This document shows positions 16,009 to 24,055 of a stretch of 64,000 nt of DNA, in pieces. The stretch comes from Sebaldella termitidis ATCC 33386 (GTDB taxonomy: Bacteria; Fusobacteriota; Fusobacteriia; Fusobacteriales; Leptotrichiaceae): contig NC_013517.1 of NCBI RefSeq assembly GCF_000024405.1, positions 1,798,001 to 1,862,000 of the forward strand, given 5' to 3'. The position numbers and the translations under genes are program-made. Numbering within the stretch: the stretch's first letter is position 1; each line of letters begins with the position of its first letter. Under the pieces are notes generated by a model. The model saw only the letters and a list, made by a program, of their open reading frames with translations, was not told the DNA's origin and did no database searches.

Positions 16009-17523
16009 ATGGAAAACAATGATGTACTGGAAATGTTAGAAATAACTAAGGAATTTCCGGGGGTAAAGGCACTGGACAGTGTGACCCTGAAAGTAAAAGA
16101 AGGGACAGTACATTCACTGATGGGAGAAAACGGTGCCGGAAAATCAACATTGATGAAATGTCTTTTTGGAATCTATGCACTGGACAGTGGAAAAATACTG
16201 TTTAGAGGAGAAGAGGTAAATTTTAAGAATCCGAAAGAGGCACTGGAAAATGGAATTTCTATGATCCATCAGGAATTAAGCCCTGTTCCTTTTAGAAATA
16301 TTATAGACAATATATGGCTGGGAAGGTTCAAAACAAAAAGACTTCTCGGATTAAAGGTAGTAGATGAGAAATATCTGTATGCCGAGACAGAAAAACTGCT
16401 GAAAAAACTTCAGCTTGACGTGAGTCCGAAAACTGAAATGAAGGATCTTTCTGTTTCACAAATGCAGATGGTGGAAATAGCAAAGGCAATATCATATAAT
16501 GCCAAGGTTATTGTAATGGATGAACCTACATCTTCACTCACTGAAAATGAGGTAGATAAATTATTTGAAATAATAAAGCAGTTAAAATCTGAAGGAGTGT
16601 CAATTATTTATATTTCTCATAAAATGGAAGAAATATTGCAAATATCAGATGAGGTAAGTATTATGAGGGACGGAAAGTATATCGGAACCTGGGCGGCAAA
16701 AGAACTTACCACTGATATAATAATATCAAAAATGGTTGGAAGAGAATTAAATGAGAGATTTCCAGAAAAAAATAACGTTCCTGAAGAAGAGGATATATTA
16801 AGAGTGGAGAATTTGACATCTATAAGTGATAAATCCTTTACTGATGTCAGCTTTAACCTAAAAAAAGGGGAAATACTGGGACTCGGGGGTCTGGTAGGTG
16901 CTCAGAGAACTGAGCTTGTAGAAGCGATATTTGGTCTGCGTAAGATCAAGAGCGGAAAAATTTTTCTTAATAATAAAGAAATAAACATAAATAATCCGTC
17001 AGAAGCCATAAAAAATAAAATGGCACTTGTAACTGAGGAAAGAAGAGCAACAGGGATTTTTGAGGTATTGTCGGTTAAGGATAATATTCTTATTACGACA
17101 TATACTGATTTAATAAAATATCATGTTGCAGTAGATGATAAGCTGGGCAAAGTTATAACAAAAGAAAGCATAAGTAATCTGAAGATTAAAACACCCGATG
17201 AAAAAACACAAATAAGAAATCTTTCAGGAGGAAACCAGCAAAAAGTAGTATTTGCAAGATGGCTTTTGTCTTCGCCGGATATACTCATACTGGATGAACC
17301 TACAAGAGGAATAGATGTGGGTGCTAAATTTGAAATTTATAATATAATAATAGATCTTGCACAAAAAGGTAAAAGTATAATCCTGATAACTTCGGAAATG
17401 AGCGAGCTCTTAGGATTAAGCGACAGAATAGTTGTTATGTGTGAAGGAAAGAAAAGCGGAATCCTTGACAAGAAAGAAGCAAATCAGGAAAAAATCATGG
17501 AATTGGCTACTAAATATATGTAG
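16009..17523 (+). CDS. mglA: Galactose ABC transporter ATP-binding protein MglA
   Basis: 504 residues from ATG 16009 (CGGAGGGA upstream); the open frame extends to 15955 through the hairpin and is not a credible start. It has two fused nucleotide-binding domains. The first has Walker A GENGAGKSTLMK and Walker B VIVMDEPTSSL. The second has a degenerate Walker A (GLVGAQRTELVEA), intact LSGGNQQKVVFARWL and ILILDEPTRGIDVGAK. This asymmetry is usual for the MglA/RbsA/XylG family. It energises import of galactose or methyl-galactosides with mglB and mglC. Confidence 0.94.
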   Translation: MENNDVLEMLEITKEFPGVKALDSVTLKVKEGTVHSLMGENGAGKSTLMKCLFGIYALDSGKILFRGEEVNFKNPKEALENGISMIHQELSPVPFRNIIDNIWLGRFKTKRLLGLKVVDEKYLYAETEKLLKKLQLDVSPKTEMKDLSVSQMQMVEIAKAISYNAKVIVMDEPTSSLTENEVDKLFEIIKQLKSEGVSIIYISHKMEEILQISDEVSIMRDGKYIGTWAAKELTTDIIISKMVGRELNERFPEKNNVPEEEDILRVENLTSISDKSFTDVSFNLKKGEILGLGGLVGAQRTELVEAIFGLRKIKSGKIFLNNKEININNPSEAIKNKMALVTEERRATGIFEVLSVKDNILITTYTDLIKYHVAVDDKLGKVITKESISNLKIKTPDEKTQIRNLSGGNQQKVVFARWLLSSPDILILDEPTRGIDVGAKFEIYNIIIDLAQKGKSIILITSEMSELLGLSDRIVVMCEGKKSGILDKKEANQEKIMELATKYM

Positions 17524-17540
17524 ACTGGAAAGGAAAAACG

Positions 17541-18533
17541 ATGGATCAAACTTTTCAAATAAATAAAATGAAAAACTTTTTTGCTAAAAATGCGATCTAT
17601 ATGGTTTTGGTTGTTTTGGTTTTAATTATAGGAATGCTTAATAAAAATTTTCTTCAGATAAATAACCTGACTAATGTATTGATGATAGCTTCAGTAAGAA
17701 TTATAATAGCTCTCGGGGTAGGAGGTATACTGATTACCAAGGGAACGGATCTTTCTTCGGGAAGAACAGTGGGGCTTACTGCCTGTGTGGCTGCAAGTCT
17801 GATGCAGAGAGCAGATTATGCGGATAAAATGTACAAAAATCTTCCCCAGCTTCCTATAATAGCCGCAATAATTGCAGCTGTAATAGTGGGGATGGTAATA
17901 GGACTTATAAACGGTTCGGTAGTTTCATTTCTAAAGGTACCTCCTTTTATAGCAACTCTGGGAACAATGGTAATAGTATACGGTGCTTCAAGCATGTACA
18001 CGAAAGCAAAACCTATAGGAGGATTAAGAGATGATTTTACTAATCTTGCCACGGGAAAAAATGTACTGATACCAAATATTATCTTCATAGCAATTATTAT
18101 AATGATAATGATATGGTTTCTTCTGAATAAAACCGTCTTCGGGAAAAATATTTATGCTATAGGGGGAAATCCTATAGCCGCTGAGGTATCAGGCGTAAAA
18201 GTAGAAGCCAATCTTTTGAAAATATATATTCTTGCCGGGGCATTATACGGTCTTGCCGGAACATTGCTTGCTGCAAGAACCGGAGGAGCCACAAATAATT
18301 ACGGTCTGATGTATGAGCTGGATGCCATAGCTGCCGCTACAATAGGGGGAGTTTCTACATCGGGAGGAATAGGAAAAGTTTCGGGAATAATAACAGGGGT
18401 ACTAATCTTTGAAGTGTTAAATAACGGATTGGTAATATTGGGTGTTGATACAAATGCACAAAATATAGTTAAGGGTATAATAATAATTACAGCTGTTGCA
18501 CTGGATATACGAAAATACCTTGCTAAAAAATAA
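17541..18533 (+). CDS. mglC: Galactose ABC transporter permease MglC
   Basis: 330 residues with about eight to ten membrane segments. Family segments are LGVGGILITKGTDLSSGRTVGL, VPPFIATLGTMVIVYGASSMYT and AIGGNPIAAEVSGVKVEANL, followed by the ABC-coupling loop. It is the last gene of the operon, 17 bases after mglA, and is followed by a clear terminator. It forms the transmembrane dimer served by MglA. Confidence 0.94.
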   Translation: MDQTFQINKMKNFFAKNAIYMVLVVLVLIIGMLNKNFLQINNLTNVLMIASVRIIIALGVGGILITKGTDLSSGRTVGLTACVAASLMQRADYADKMYKNLPQLPIIAAIIAAVIVGMVIGLINGSVVSFLKVPPFIATLGTMVIVYGASSMYTKAKPIGGLRDDFTNLATGKNVLIPNIIFIAIIIMIMIWFLLNKTVFGKNIYAIGGNPIAAEVSGVKVEANLLKIYILAGALYGLAGTLLAARTGGATNNYGLMYELDAIAAATIGGVSTSGGIGKVSGIITGVLIFEVLNNGLVILGVDTNAQNIVKGIIIITAVALDIRKYLAKK

Positions 18534-18562
18534 TTTTTACAAAAGGTTTTAAATTTGGGAAG

Positions 18563-18596
18563 GCTGTCAGTCTGCTATGGCTGACAGCTTTATTTT
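18563..18596 (+). terminator. Terminator of mglBAC
   Basis: GCTGTCAG (18563-18570) pairs perfectly with CTGACAGC (18581-18588) and is followed by TTTATTTTTA. Confidence 0.92.
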
Positions 18597-18602
18597 TATA
18601 CG

Positions 18603-18645
18603 AAAAGGAACAGCAGGATAAAATTTTTTCCAGACTGTTCCTTTT
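18603..18645 (-). terminator. Terminator after the interrupted lipoprotein gene
   Basis: AAAAGGAACAG (18603-18613) and CTGTTCCTTTT (18635-18645) form a perfect 11-bp stem 12 bases past the stop of the full-length - strand frame. It is symmetric, so it could also back up mgl termination. Confidence 0.7.
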
Positions 18646-18657
18646 GGATTTTAGTGT

Positions 18658-18987
18658 TTAATATTCAGTGCATATTATATTTTTCATATCTTTTTCAATC
18701 AGCTCGATATCATCATAATTTCCGCTTTTACTAGCTGCCATAATGCCGTTTTTTTACATCTCCCAGAATCGTATACTAAAGCTTTTTAGCGGGGTTTCCA
18801 TATTAAACTTATACAGGTATAAATATGGAACCTCCGGCATGATACCCGCAAAAGTGTAATATGCTTTCTCAACGCCGGCATTTTTAGATTCTGCTGCTAA
18901 TTTTTTTACAGCAATCTCAGATTTGGCAGTACAGTCTGAAAAAGCTGTACATCCTGCCAAAATAAGTAAAAATAATATCTTTCTCAT
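18658..18987 (-). pseudogene. Small lipoprotein gene split by an in-frame TAA
   Basis: On the - strand, ATG 18987 begins a lipoprotein with a signal and lipobox (MRKILFLLILAGC). It stops after 77 residues at a TAA (18754-18756). The same frame continues without a break for 31 more codons (KNGIMAASKSGNYDDIELI and onward) to TAA 18658, and a terminator follows that second stop, not the first. This suggests a full-length protein of about 109 residues broken by a nonsense change, for example CAA to TAA. AAGGAG precedes the start and a TATAAT lies at 19010-19015 on the - strand. Function unknown. Confidence 0.65.
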
Positions 18988-19145
18988 TATAAAACTCCTT
19001 TTTTTATTTATTATAGCCCTAAATCAGGTTATTTTATATAACTCGGCTTATAATTCCGAAATATTAAAAATAGAGAAAACCGTAAATTTCTGACAGGTTA
19101 CAGATGGGAATATGAGATGATAAAAAAACTGTATAAATATTGTAC

Positions 19146-19334
19146 CAAAAATTTCTGTCGATCTTATATACGGAATATAATGACCTAGATCGACAAATGT
19201 AAAAATCATAGTATGTTCGATGAGTTTTTATTATAATGTAGACATAAAAATGTCAAGTTTTTGAAGACGAAAAAAAGAGGTCGACAGAAATGTTTATTTG
19301 AGGTATAATAAATAAAAGGTTTTTGAGGGGATAG
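19146..19334 (+). promoter_or_regulatory. Candidate CRISPR leader
   Basis: AT-rich non-coding DNA abutting the first repeat. It has repeated TCGACA-containing elements (around 19185-19200 and 19280-19290) and a matching inverted TCTGTCGA element near 19153, plus TATAAT at 19304-19309. The transcript would start close to the first repeat. From 18988 to here I see only the - strand promoter of the lipoprotein. Confidence 0.5.
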
Positions 19335-19497
19335 GTATTAATATAACTATCTTAGAATGTAAATATGTTATATTTTTTATCATTTTATCATCTCCTTAAT
19401 GTATTAATATAACTATCTTAGAATGTAAATTAATATTACCACCTTTTTTTAGTTTTTGTGTTTCATCGTATTAATATAACTATCCTAGAACACAAAC
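19335..19497 (+). CRISPR. Orphan CRISPR mini-array: three repeats, two spacers
   Basis: A 30-base repeat starting GTATTAATATAACTATCTTA and ending GAATGTAAAT occurs at 19335-19364 and 19401-19430 (identical) and at 19468-19497 with five changes, four of them in the last seven bases. Spacers are 36 bases (19365-19400) and 37 bases (19431-19467). Repeat and spacer lengths, a degenerate last repeat and a leader-like promoter upstream are the hallmarks of a type I-B or III array read on the + strand. There are no cas genes in this window. Confidence 0.85.
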
Positions 19498-19661
19498 ATT
19501 TTGATTAATTACCCTAAAATCCAAAAATCAAATAAAACTATTTTTCCTCTAAAATGGGGAATTTTTTTATATAATATTTAGAAATAAATAAAAAGAATAA
19601 ATAAGGATAGTGAAATTTTTAAAATAAAATGATATAATAAATAGAAAAAAAGAGGAATATA

Positions 19662-20348
19662 ATGAAAAAAACAGGAGAAGAAGTTCTGGGCAGCATAAAT
19701 AAACTAAAGATAATACAGAGAAACGATCATCAGAATTATACTCTGGATTCAAGGCTTTTATCAGATTTCTGCAGGATAAACAGACATGTAAAAAAGATAC
19801 TTGATATTGGTACAGGAAATGCAATACTGCCTTTGCTGCTGTCGCAAAAGTCGAAAGCAGAGATCACAGGAATAGAAATATTAAAAATATCAGCAGAGCT
19901 TGCTGTAAAAAATATTGAACTAAATAATCTATCTGACAGAATAAAAATAATAGAAGGCGATATAAGAAAGTGGGCTGATTATTTCAGACCGGCAGAATTT
20001 GACCAGATTATAACAAACCCGCCGTTTTTCAAATATGACGGTAATGATGACCAGATAAATGATCTGGAGCAGCTTTCCGTGGCAAGGCATGAATATAATA
20101 TAAAACTGGAGGAGATCATACAGATATCTTCTGTCTTATTAAAAAACAGAGCATATTTTACAATGGTTCACAGAAGCGAGAGACTGGCAGAGATTCTTGA
20201 GCTTCTTGTAAAATACGGACTGGAACCGAAGCGTATCAGATTTTGCCATACCAAAAAAGATGCACCTGCTAAAATACTGCTTATAGAAGCGGTAAAAGGT
20301 GCCAAAAAATCTTTAGTAATAGAAAGTCCGCTGATATTGTCAGATTAG
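19662..20348 (+). CDS. tRNA1(Val) A37 N6-methyltransferase-like (YabB/TrmN6)
   Basis: 228 residues with a class I SAM-methyltransferase fold: KILDIGTGNAILPLLL (SAM loop), ITGIEILKISAELAVKN, then the adenine-N6 motif IITNPPFFKYDG. This order matches YabB/YfiC. The substrate is probably A37 of a tRNA. TATAAT at 19633-19638 and AGAGGA before the ATG support expression on its own promoter. The gap before it (19498-19632) is plain AT-rich DNA. Confidence 0.88.
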   Translation: MKKTGEEVLGSINKLKIIQRNDHQNYTLDSRLLSDFCRINRHVKKILDIGTGNAILPLLLSQKSKAEITGIEILKISAELAVKNIELNNLSDRIKIIEGDIRKWADYFRPAEFDQIITNPPFFKYDGNDDQINDLEQLSVARHEYNIKLEEIIQISSVLLKNRAYFTMVHRSERLAEILELLVKYGLEPKRIRFCHTKKDAPAKILLIEAVKGAKKSLVIESPLILSD

Positions 20349-20376
20349 TGACGGAAACAGAATATAAGGAGGAAAA

Positions 20377-20943
20377 ATGGGATCAGAACCAAATGTTATA
20401 TTATATACAGCTATGAGTCTGGACGGATACATAGCAAAAGAGGATGGCAGTGTGGACTGGCTCGAAGATACAGGTGAGGGAGTGGAAGGAACATATCTGA
20501 AATTTTACAGCTCTATTGATACAATAATAATGGGAAGAAAAACTTATGACCAGATACTTACTTTTGGTGAGTGGGTTTATAAAGGAAAGGATACATATGT
20601 TTTGACTTCTGATATTTCAAGAGTACCTGAAAAACCGAATATTGAATTCAGAAATGATGAAATCGAGGATCTGACAACAGAGCTTAAGCAAAAATCCAAG
20701 TCAAATATCTGGCTTCTGGGCGGAGCCGAAACAGTGAATGCTTTTCTTGAAAAGAAACTTATAGATGAATACAGAATAGCCATAGTTCCGGTTATACTGG
20801 GTACAGGAATACCTCTTTTTACATCAGGAGCGGAAGAAAATCTTGATTTTAAACAGGTTACAGAATATGACGGAATAGTAGAGTTAAAGTATGAGAAAAA
20901 GAAGATGAAAATTGCAAATTTTGAAATAAATAATAATAAGTAA
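20377..20943 (+). CDS. Dihydrofolate-reductase-family protein (RibD C-terminal fold)
   Basis: 188 residues: VILYTAMSLDGYIAKEDGSVDWL, IIMGRKTYDQIL, TYVLTSD, IWLLGGAETVNAFL and IVPVILGTGIPLF. These belong to the YwjB/YyaP-like group of NADPH-binding reductases. It is not the housekeeping DHFR and the substrate is unknown. It follows the methyltransferase by 28 bases with GGAGG upstream. Confidence 0.9.
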   Translation: MGSEPNVILYTAMSLDGYIAKEDGSVDWLEDTGEGVEGTYLKFYSSIDTIIMGRKTYDQILTFGEWVYKGKDTYVLTSDISRVPEKPNIEFRNDEIEDLTTELKQKSKSNIWLLGGAETVNAFLEKKLIDEYRIAIVPVILGTGIPLFTSGAEENLDFKQVTEYDGIVELKYEKKKMKIANFEINNNK

Positions 20944-20962
20944 TAAAAACAGGAGGAATTAA

Positions 20963-21508
20963 ATGAAAAAAGTAATATTAATTTTGACATTAGTAATAGG
21001 ATTACTGGGATTTTCAGAAGGAAATGTAAAAACATTTGATAACCTTAATACAGCAGTCAGTGAATACGGAAAGGTAATGCAGGAAGTTCTTAATTATGCT
21101 TCAAGAGAAGACTTTAGCAGTACCGGAGATAATCTTGCGGGATTTTTGAAAAACAGCGGCAATACAGCACTGGAAAAGAAATGGGACGGAATCAGAAATA
21201 AGCTTGCAGAGCCGTATGAAATAAAAGCAAATACTCCTAAGATGGAGGGAAGCAGCAAGGCTGTGGTTAATTATGATGTTTACGGATATGACGAAGGTAA
21301 AATTGCCGAAATGATAGATCAGAATGTAGAGCAGTTTGTTCAAGAAGATGAAAACGGCGAAATAACAATAGATATGGAAAAATATATTTTAAGTGTGGAA
21401 GATTTTCTTAATAAAGCCAAAAAAGTAAAGGTGGCAGCTACGCAGATAGAATTTGAAAAAGTAGCAGGGAAATGGATGCTTAAAGAAAAGGGTGCCTTTG
21501 AAAATTAG
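20963..21508 (+). CDS. Secreted hypothetical protein
   Basis: 181 residues with a cleavable signal peptide (MKKVILILTLVIGLLGFSEG). The mature part is acidic, ends in VAGKWMLKEKGAFEN and looks like a periplasmic NTF2-like domain similar in style to the lipoprotein at 12622-13194. No catalytic motif. It lies 19 bases after the reductase with AGGAGG, so it belongs to the same operon. Confidence 0.8.
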   Translation: MKKVILILTLVIGLLGFSEGNVKTFDNLNTAVSEYGKVMQEVLNYASREDFSSTGDNLAGFLKNSGNTALEKKWDGIRNKLAEPYEIKANTPKMEGSSKAVVNYDVYGYDEGKIAEMIDQNVEQFVQEDENGEITIDMEKYILSVEDFLNKAKKVKVAATQIEFEKVAGKWMLKEKGAFEN

Positions 21509-21596
21509 TGTGCGGGTAATGTGAAATGCAATAAGGCAAATCAGGGAAAACCCGGTTTTATGGAAAATATATTTACTAAAGTCAGGAGATAAAAAT

Positions 21597-22466
21597 ATGC
21601 TTGCAGATTACCATATGCATTTTGAATATGGAAGTTATGATGAGGAGTGGGTAAAAGGTTTCTTTGAATCAGCATATGAAAAGGGCGTGACAGAACTCGG
21701 AATAACAGAGCATTCACATGGATTTAAGGAATTTAAGGATCTGTATTATGATGAACTGATACTGGATAACAGTGAGATTGGTGAATTTCAGAAAAAATGG
21801 CTCGGAAATGTCAAATCAAAATTTGTTCATACTCTGGATGAATACAGAGATTTTATAAACAGTCTTAAGCAAAAAGGCTATCCCGTGAAATTTGGGATAG
21901 AAGTGTGTAATTTCAGAAATCAGGAAAGAGTTTCCGAAATATTATCCAAATATGATTTTGATTATATAATCGTATCTATACATTTCATCAAAGGCTGGGG
22001 ATTCGATTTTTCAGCTTTAAAAGATATTTTCGAGAAGCAGAGTGTCTATAATATTTGGGAAGATTATGTAAGAGAAATCGAAAATGTCGCACAATCGGGT
22101 CTTTATGATATTTTAGGGCATCCGTTTAATCTGAGATTATTTAATAATTTCCCCGAAAAAAATGTAGATGATCTTTTGGAAAAAACAGCCGAAGCTTTGA
22201 AAGAAAATAACATGGCAATAGATATAAATACAGGAACTTACTATAGATACCCTATAAATGAGATAAGTCCTTATGAAGATTTTATGAAGCTAGTAAAAAA
22301 GTATGAGATACCGGTAATTTTATCAAGTGATGCACATGAGCCGGGACATGCCGGTTTTATGATTAAAGAAGCAGCAGAATATGCCTTAAGCTTTGGAATA
22401 GATAAATTTTTGAGATTTGACAAAAAAAAGAGAATTTCTGAAATGATTTGCTTAAAAAATAAATAA
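21597..22466 (+). CDS. PHP-domain histidinol-phosphatase-like hydrolase
   Basis: 289 residues with the metal motifs of the PHP fold in order: DYHMHFEYG, ITEHSHGF, KFGIEVCNF, the VSIHF strand, GHPFN, DINTGTYYR and SSDAHEPG. It matches the HisK-type phosphatase family. There are no his genes nearby, so histidinol phosphate is only one candidate among phosphomonoesters. CAGGAG precedes the ATG. Confidence 0.85.
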   Translation: MLADYHMHFEYGSYDEEWVKGFFESAYEKGVTELGITEHSHGFKEFKDLYYDELILDNSEIGEFQKKWLGNVKSKFVHTLDEYRDFINSLKQKGYPVKFGIEVCNFRNQERVSEILSKYDFDYIIVSIHFIKGWGFDFSALKDIFEKQSVYNIWEDYVREIENVAQSGLYDILGHPFNLRLFNNFPEKNVDDLLEKTAEALKENNMAIDINTGTYYRYPINEISPYEDFMKLVKKYEIPVILSSDAHEPGHAGFMIKEAAEYALSFGIDKFLRFDKKKRISEMICLKNK

Positions 22467-22488
22467 AATTGTAATAATATTAAATGAG

Positions 22489-22525
22489 TAAAAATTCTAA
22501 AATGTTTGATTTGTTTAGAATTTTT
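22489..22525 (+). terminator. Terminator after the PHP gene
   Basis: AAAATTCTAAA pairs with TTTAGAATTTTT around an 11-base loop, ending in a T run, 25 bases past the stop. Confidence 0.85.
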
Positions 22526-22674
22526 TATTTCTGTTAAAAAAAATTAACTATTAAAACAATTAATTTTTTAAAATCTTATGAATAAAAACTTGACAGTATT
22601 ATATTTTTGTGGTTGAATATAGTAGTATAATCATTCTATTTATAGGAGGCTAATTTAGAAAAAATTGAACTTAT

Positions 22675-22689
22675 AGTTAAAACTTAACT
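22675..22689 (+). promoter_or_regulatory. Dyad upstream of the TetR gene
   Basis: AGTTAA-AAC-TTAACT is a perfect inverted repeat in the leader of the TetR gene, downstream of TTGACA (22590-22595) and TATAAT (22626-22631). Those two boxes are 30 bases apart, so they are probably not one promoter. A self-binding operator is plausible. An unused AGGAGG lies at 22644-22649 with no start codon near it. Confidence 0.4.
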
Positions 22690-22743
22690 CATATGCTACT
22701 TTATAATAAAGTGATGAAAAATGTAACTAGGAAAGGAAAAAAA

Positions 22744-23346
22744 ATGGCGAGAAGAGCAGGATTTCAAATTAATCGAGAGGATATAATCAGAGCAGCAATA
22801 AAGCAAATATCAAAATATGGCTTTAGTAATTTTACATTATCAAATCTCAGTAAAGAGCTGAATATAACTAAGGCGGCGTTATATTGGCATTTCAAGAGTA
22901 AAAATGATATTTTGATGGAGGTTTTAAAATATATTGAACTGGAGTATATTAGTAAAATCAGTGAAATATGTGATGATAAAAGCCTTTCTGCAAGTGAAAA
23001 ACTAAAAAATTATCTAACATTTGTTTATGAAAAAAGTGAAAGTGATGTACATCTTTGTGTAATACCATCTAAATTATTAGGGGAATTTTTGCATAAAGAC
23101 AGTGAATTTCATGAAGAAATAAGAGAAATATATGCAAATTACAAAGAATCAATAGCAAAAATTCTCATAGACGGAATTATTGAAGGTGATTTTAAGAAAA
23201 ATACATCACCTATAGATCACGCAAGATTTATCGTAGGATCTATAGACGGTATTTTACAGCAATATATATCTGATCATACACAGGTACATAAAGTATTTAC
23301 AACAGGAGAAAAATTTTCAGAATATGTTATGACACTTTTTGTTTAA
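22744..23346 (+). CDS. TetR/AcrR-family transcriptional regulator
   Basis: 200 residues from ATG 22744, where AGGAAAGG lies upstream; an ATG at 22693 would add 17 basic residues without a good site. The N-terminal helix-turn-helix (INREDIIRAAIKQISKYGF, TLSNLSKELNITKAALYWHFKSK) is clear, followed by a helical ligand domain with no known ligand. Its usual target, an adjacent exporter or enzyme, is not next to it, so the regulon is unclear. Confidence 0.9.
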   Translation: MARRAGFQINREDIIRAAIKQISKYGFSNFTLSNLSKELNITKAALYWHFKSKNDILMEVLKYIELEYISKISEICDDKSLSASEKLKNYLTFVYEKSESDVHLCVIPSKLLGEFLHKDSEFHEEIREIYANYKESIAKILIDGIIEGDFKKNTSPIDHARFIVGSIDGILQQYISDHTQVHKVFTTGEKFSEYVMTLFV

Positions 23347-23840
23347 AAAAAGGACTGGCAAAAATCTGAACGAATATTTATTCTAGTAAAAAACAGGTTG
23401 TTTATATATAAAATTTCTGATAAGGCAATAAAAATTAACATGAAGTTATATTCGGATCAGAAATTTTATTATATATCAGCCTTTTTAAATTTACTGATTT
23501 TATAAATTATAATTTTCATACATGTAAAATAGAGAATTCGGCGCAATTAATCCTTGGATTAATTGTAGGATTCTTGAAGTAAAATATTCTGATATATAAT
23601 AATATAGAAAAATTGCTGAAATAAATAATTTCAGTATTTTAAAATATTTCAAATTTTAATATTTTATTTGCCGGAAATATTATTTGCAAGAAATCTCTGT
23701 ATAATACTAAACTTTTATATAGTAAAATAATCTGACGTATATTTTCAGATTATTTTTTTGACTGAAAAAAGAAAAATGATTTTATTTGGAAAAAATTAAT
23801 TAATATTATTTGTTTTTTAATACTTTAATTAAGAAAATTT
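23347..23840. other. Intergenic region with three strong dyads
   Basis: No coding frame is seen. It holds an inverted repeat with 13-bp arms (TAAAATTTCTGAT at 23409-23421 and ATCAGAAATTTTA at 23456-23468), a compact palindrome CAATTAATCC-TT-GGATTAATTG (23544-23565), and CTGAAA/TTTCAG near 23615-23633. The rest is AT-rich. The dyads could be a terminator for the TetR gene or regulator sites. Confidence 0.5.
23725..23759 (+). terminator. Intrinsic terminator in the long intergenic region
   Basis: AAATAATCTGA (23725-23735) pairs perfectly with TCAGATTATTT (23745-23755), followed by TTTT. A TATAAT at 23700-23705 lies just upstream, so any transcript from it would be tiny. Confidence 0.8.
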
Positions 23841-23848
23841 GTTACAAT
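23841..23848 (+). promoter_or_regulatory. Promoter of the 6S-like RNA
   Basis: TTGTTACAAT gives an extended -10 (TGn-TACAAT, hexamer 23843-23848) about 7 bases before the start of the structured RNA. The -35 is poor, as is usual with an extended -10. Confidence 0.55.
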
Positions 23849-23854
23849 AAGGAA

Positions 23855-24038
23855 CAGACTGGTGTATTGACCAGCTTGCTTTCAGTCAGATACTGCTGCC
23901 TGTTTTTACGTCTGCAGTATTATTATCAGTGAATGCGGGCGCTATTATCTTACTTATGTAAGCTGCTTCACAGAATGAAAAATATTCAGCAGCGTTTTAC
24001 TAAAGGCAGACTAGTCAATACACTAAATTATAATTTTT
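23855..24038 (+). ncRNA. ssrS: Rod-shaped structured RNA, probably 6S RNA (ssrS)
   Basis: About 185 bases between an extended -10 and a T6 run, notably richer in G+C than its surroundings. GTGTATTGAC (23862-23871) pairs perfectly with GTCAATACAC (24014-24023). The pairing continues inward with small mismatches (CAG/CTA, TTGCTTT/AAAGGCA), then an open region, then CTGCTG (23893-23898) with CAGCAG (23987-23992) and a further arm (TTTTT, TCTG). One long interrupted rod with a central opening, at this length, is the 6S RNA architecture; 6S binds sigma-70 RNA polymerase. A multi-branched riboswitch or a small inverted-repeat element are alternatives. Confidence 0.55.
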
Positions 24039-24055
24039 TGGAGTAGGAGTATATT

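Noticed and set aside
18754-18756. Selenocysteine insertion at the internal stop of the lipoprotein
   Set aside because: The stop is TAA, not TGA, and there is no downstream SECIS-like stem at the right place.
23862-24023. Small inverted-repeat transposable element (MITE)
   Set aside because: The arms could be terminal inverted repeats, but I see no target duplication, the pairing continues inward, and a promoter and T run frame the element like an RNA gene.
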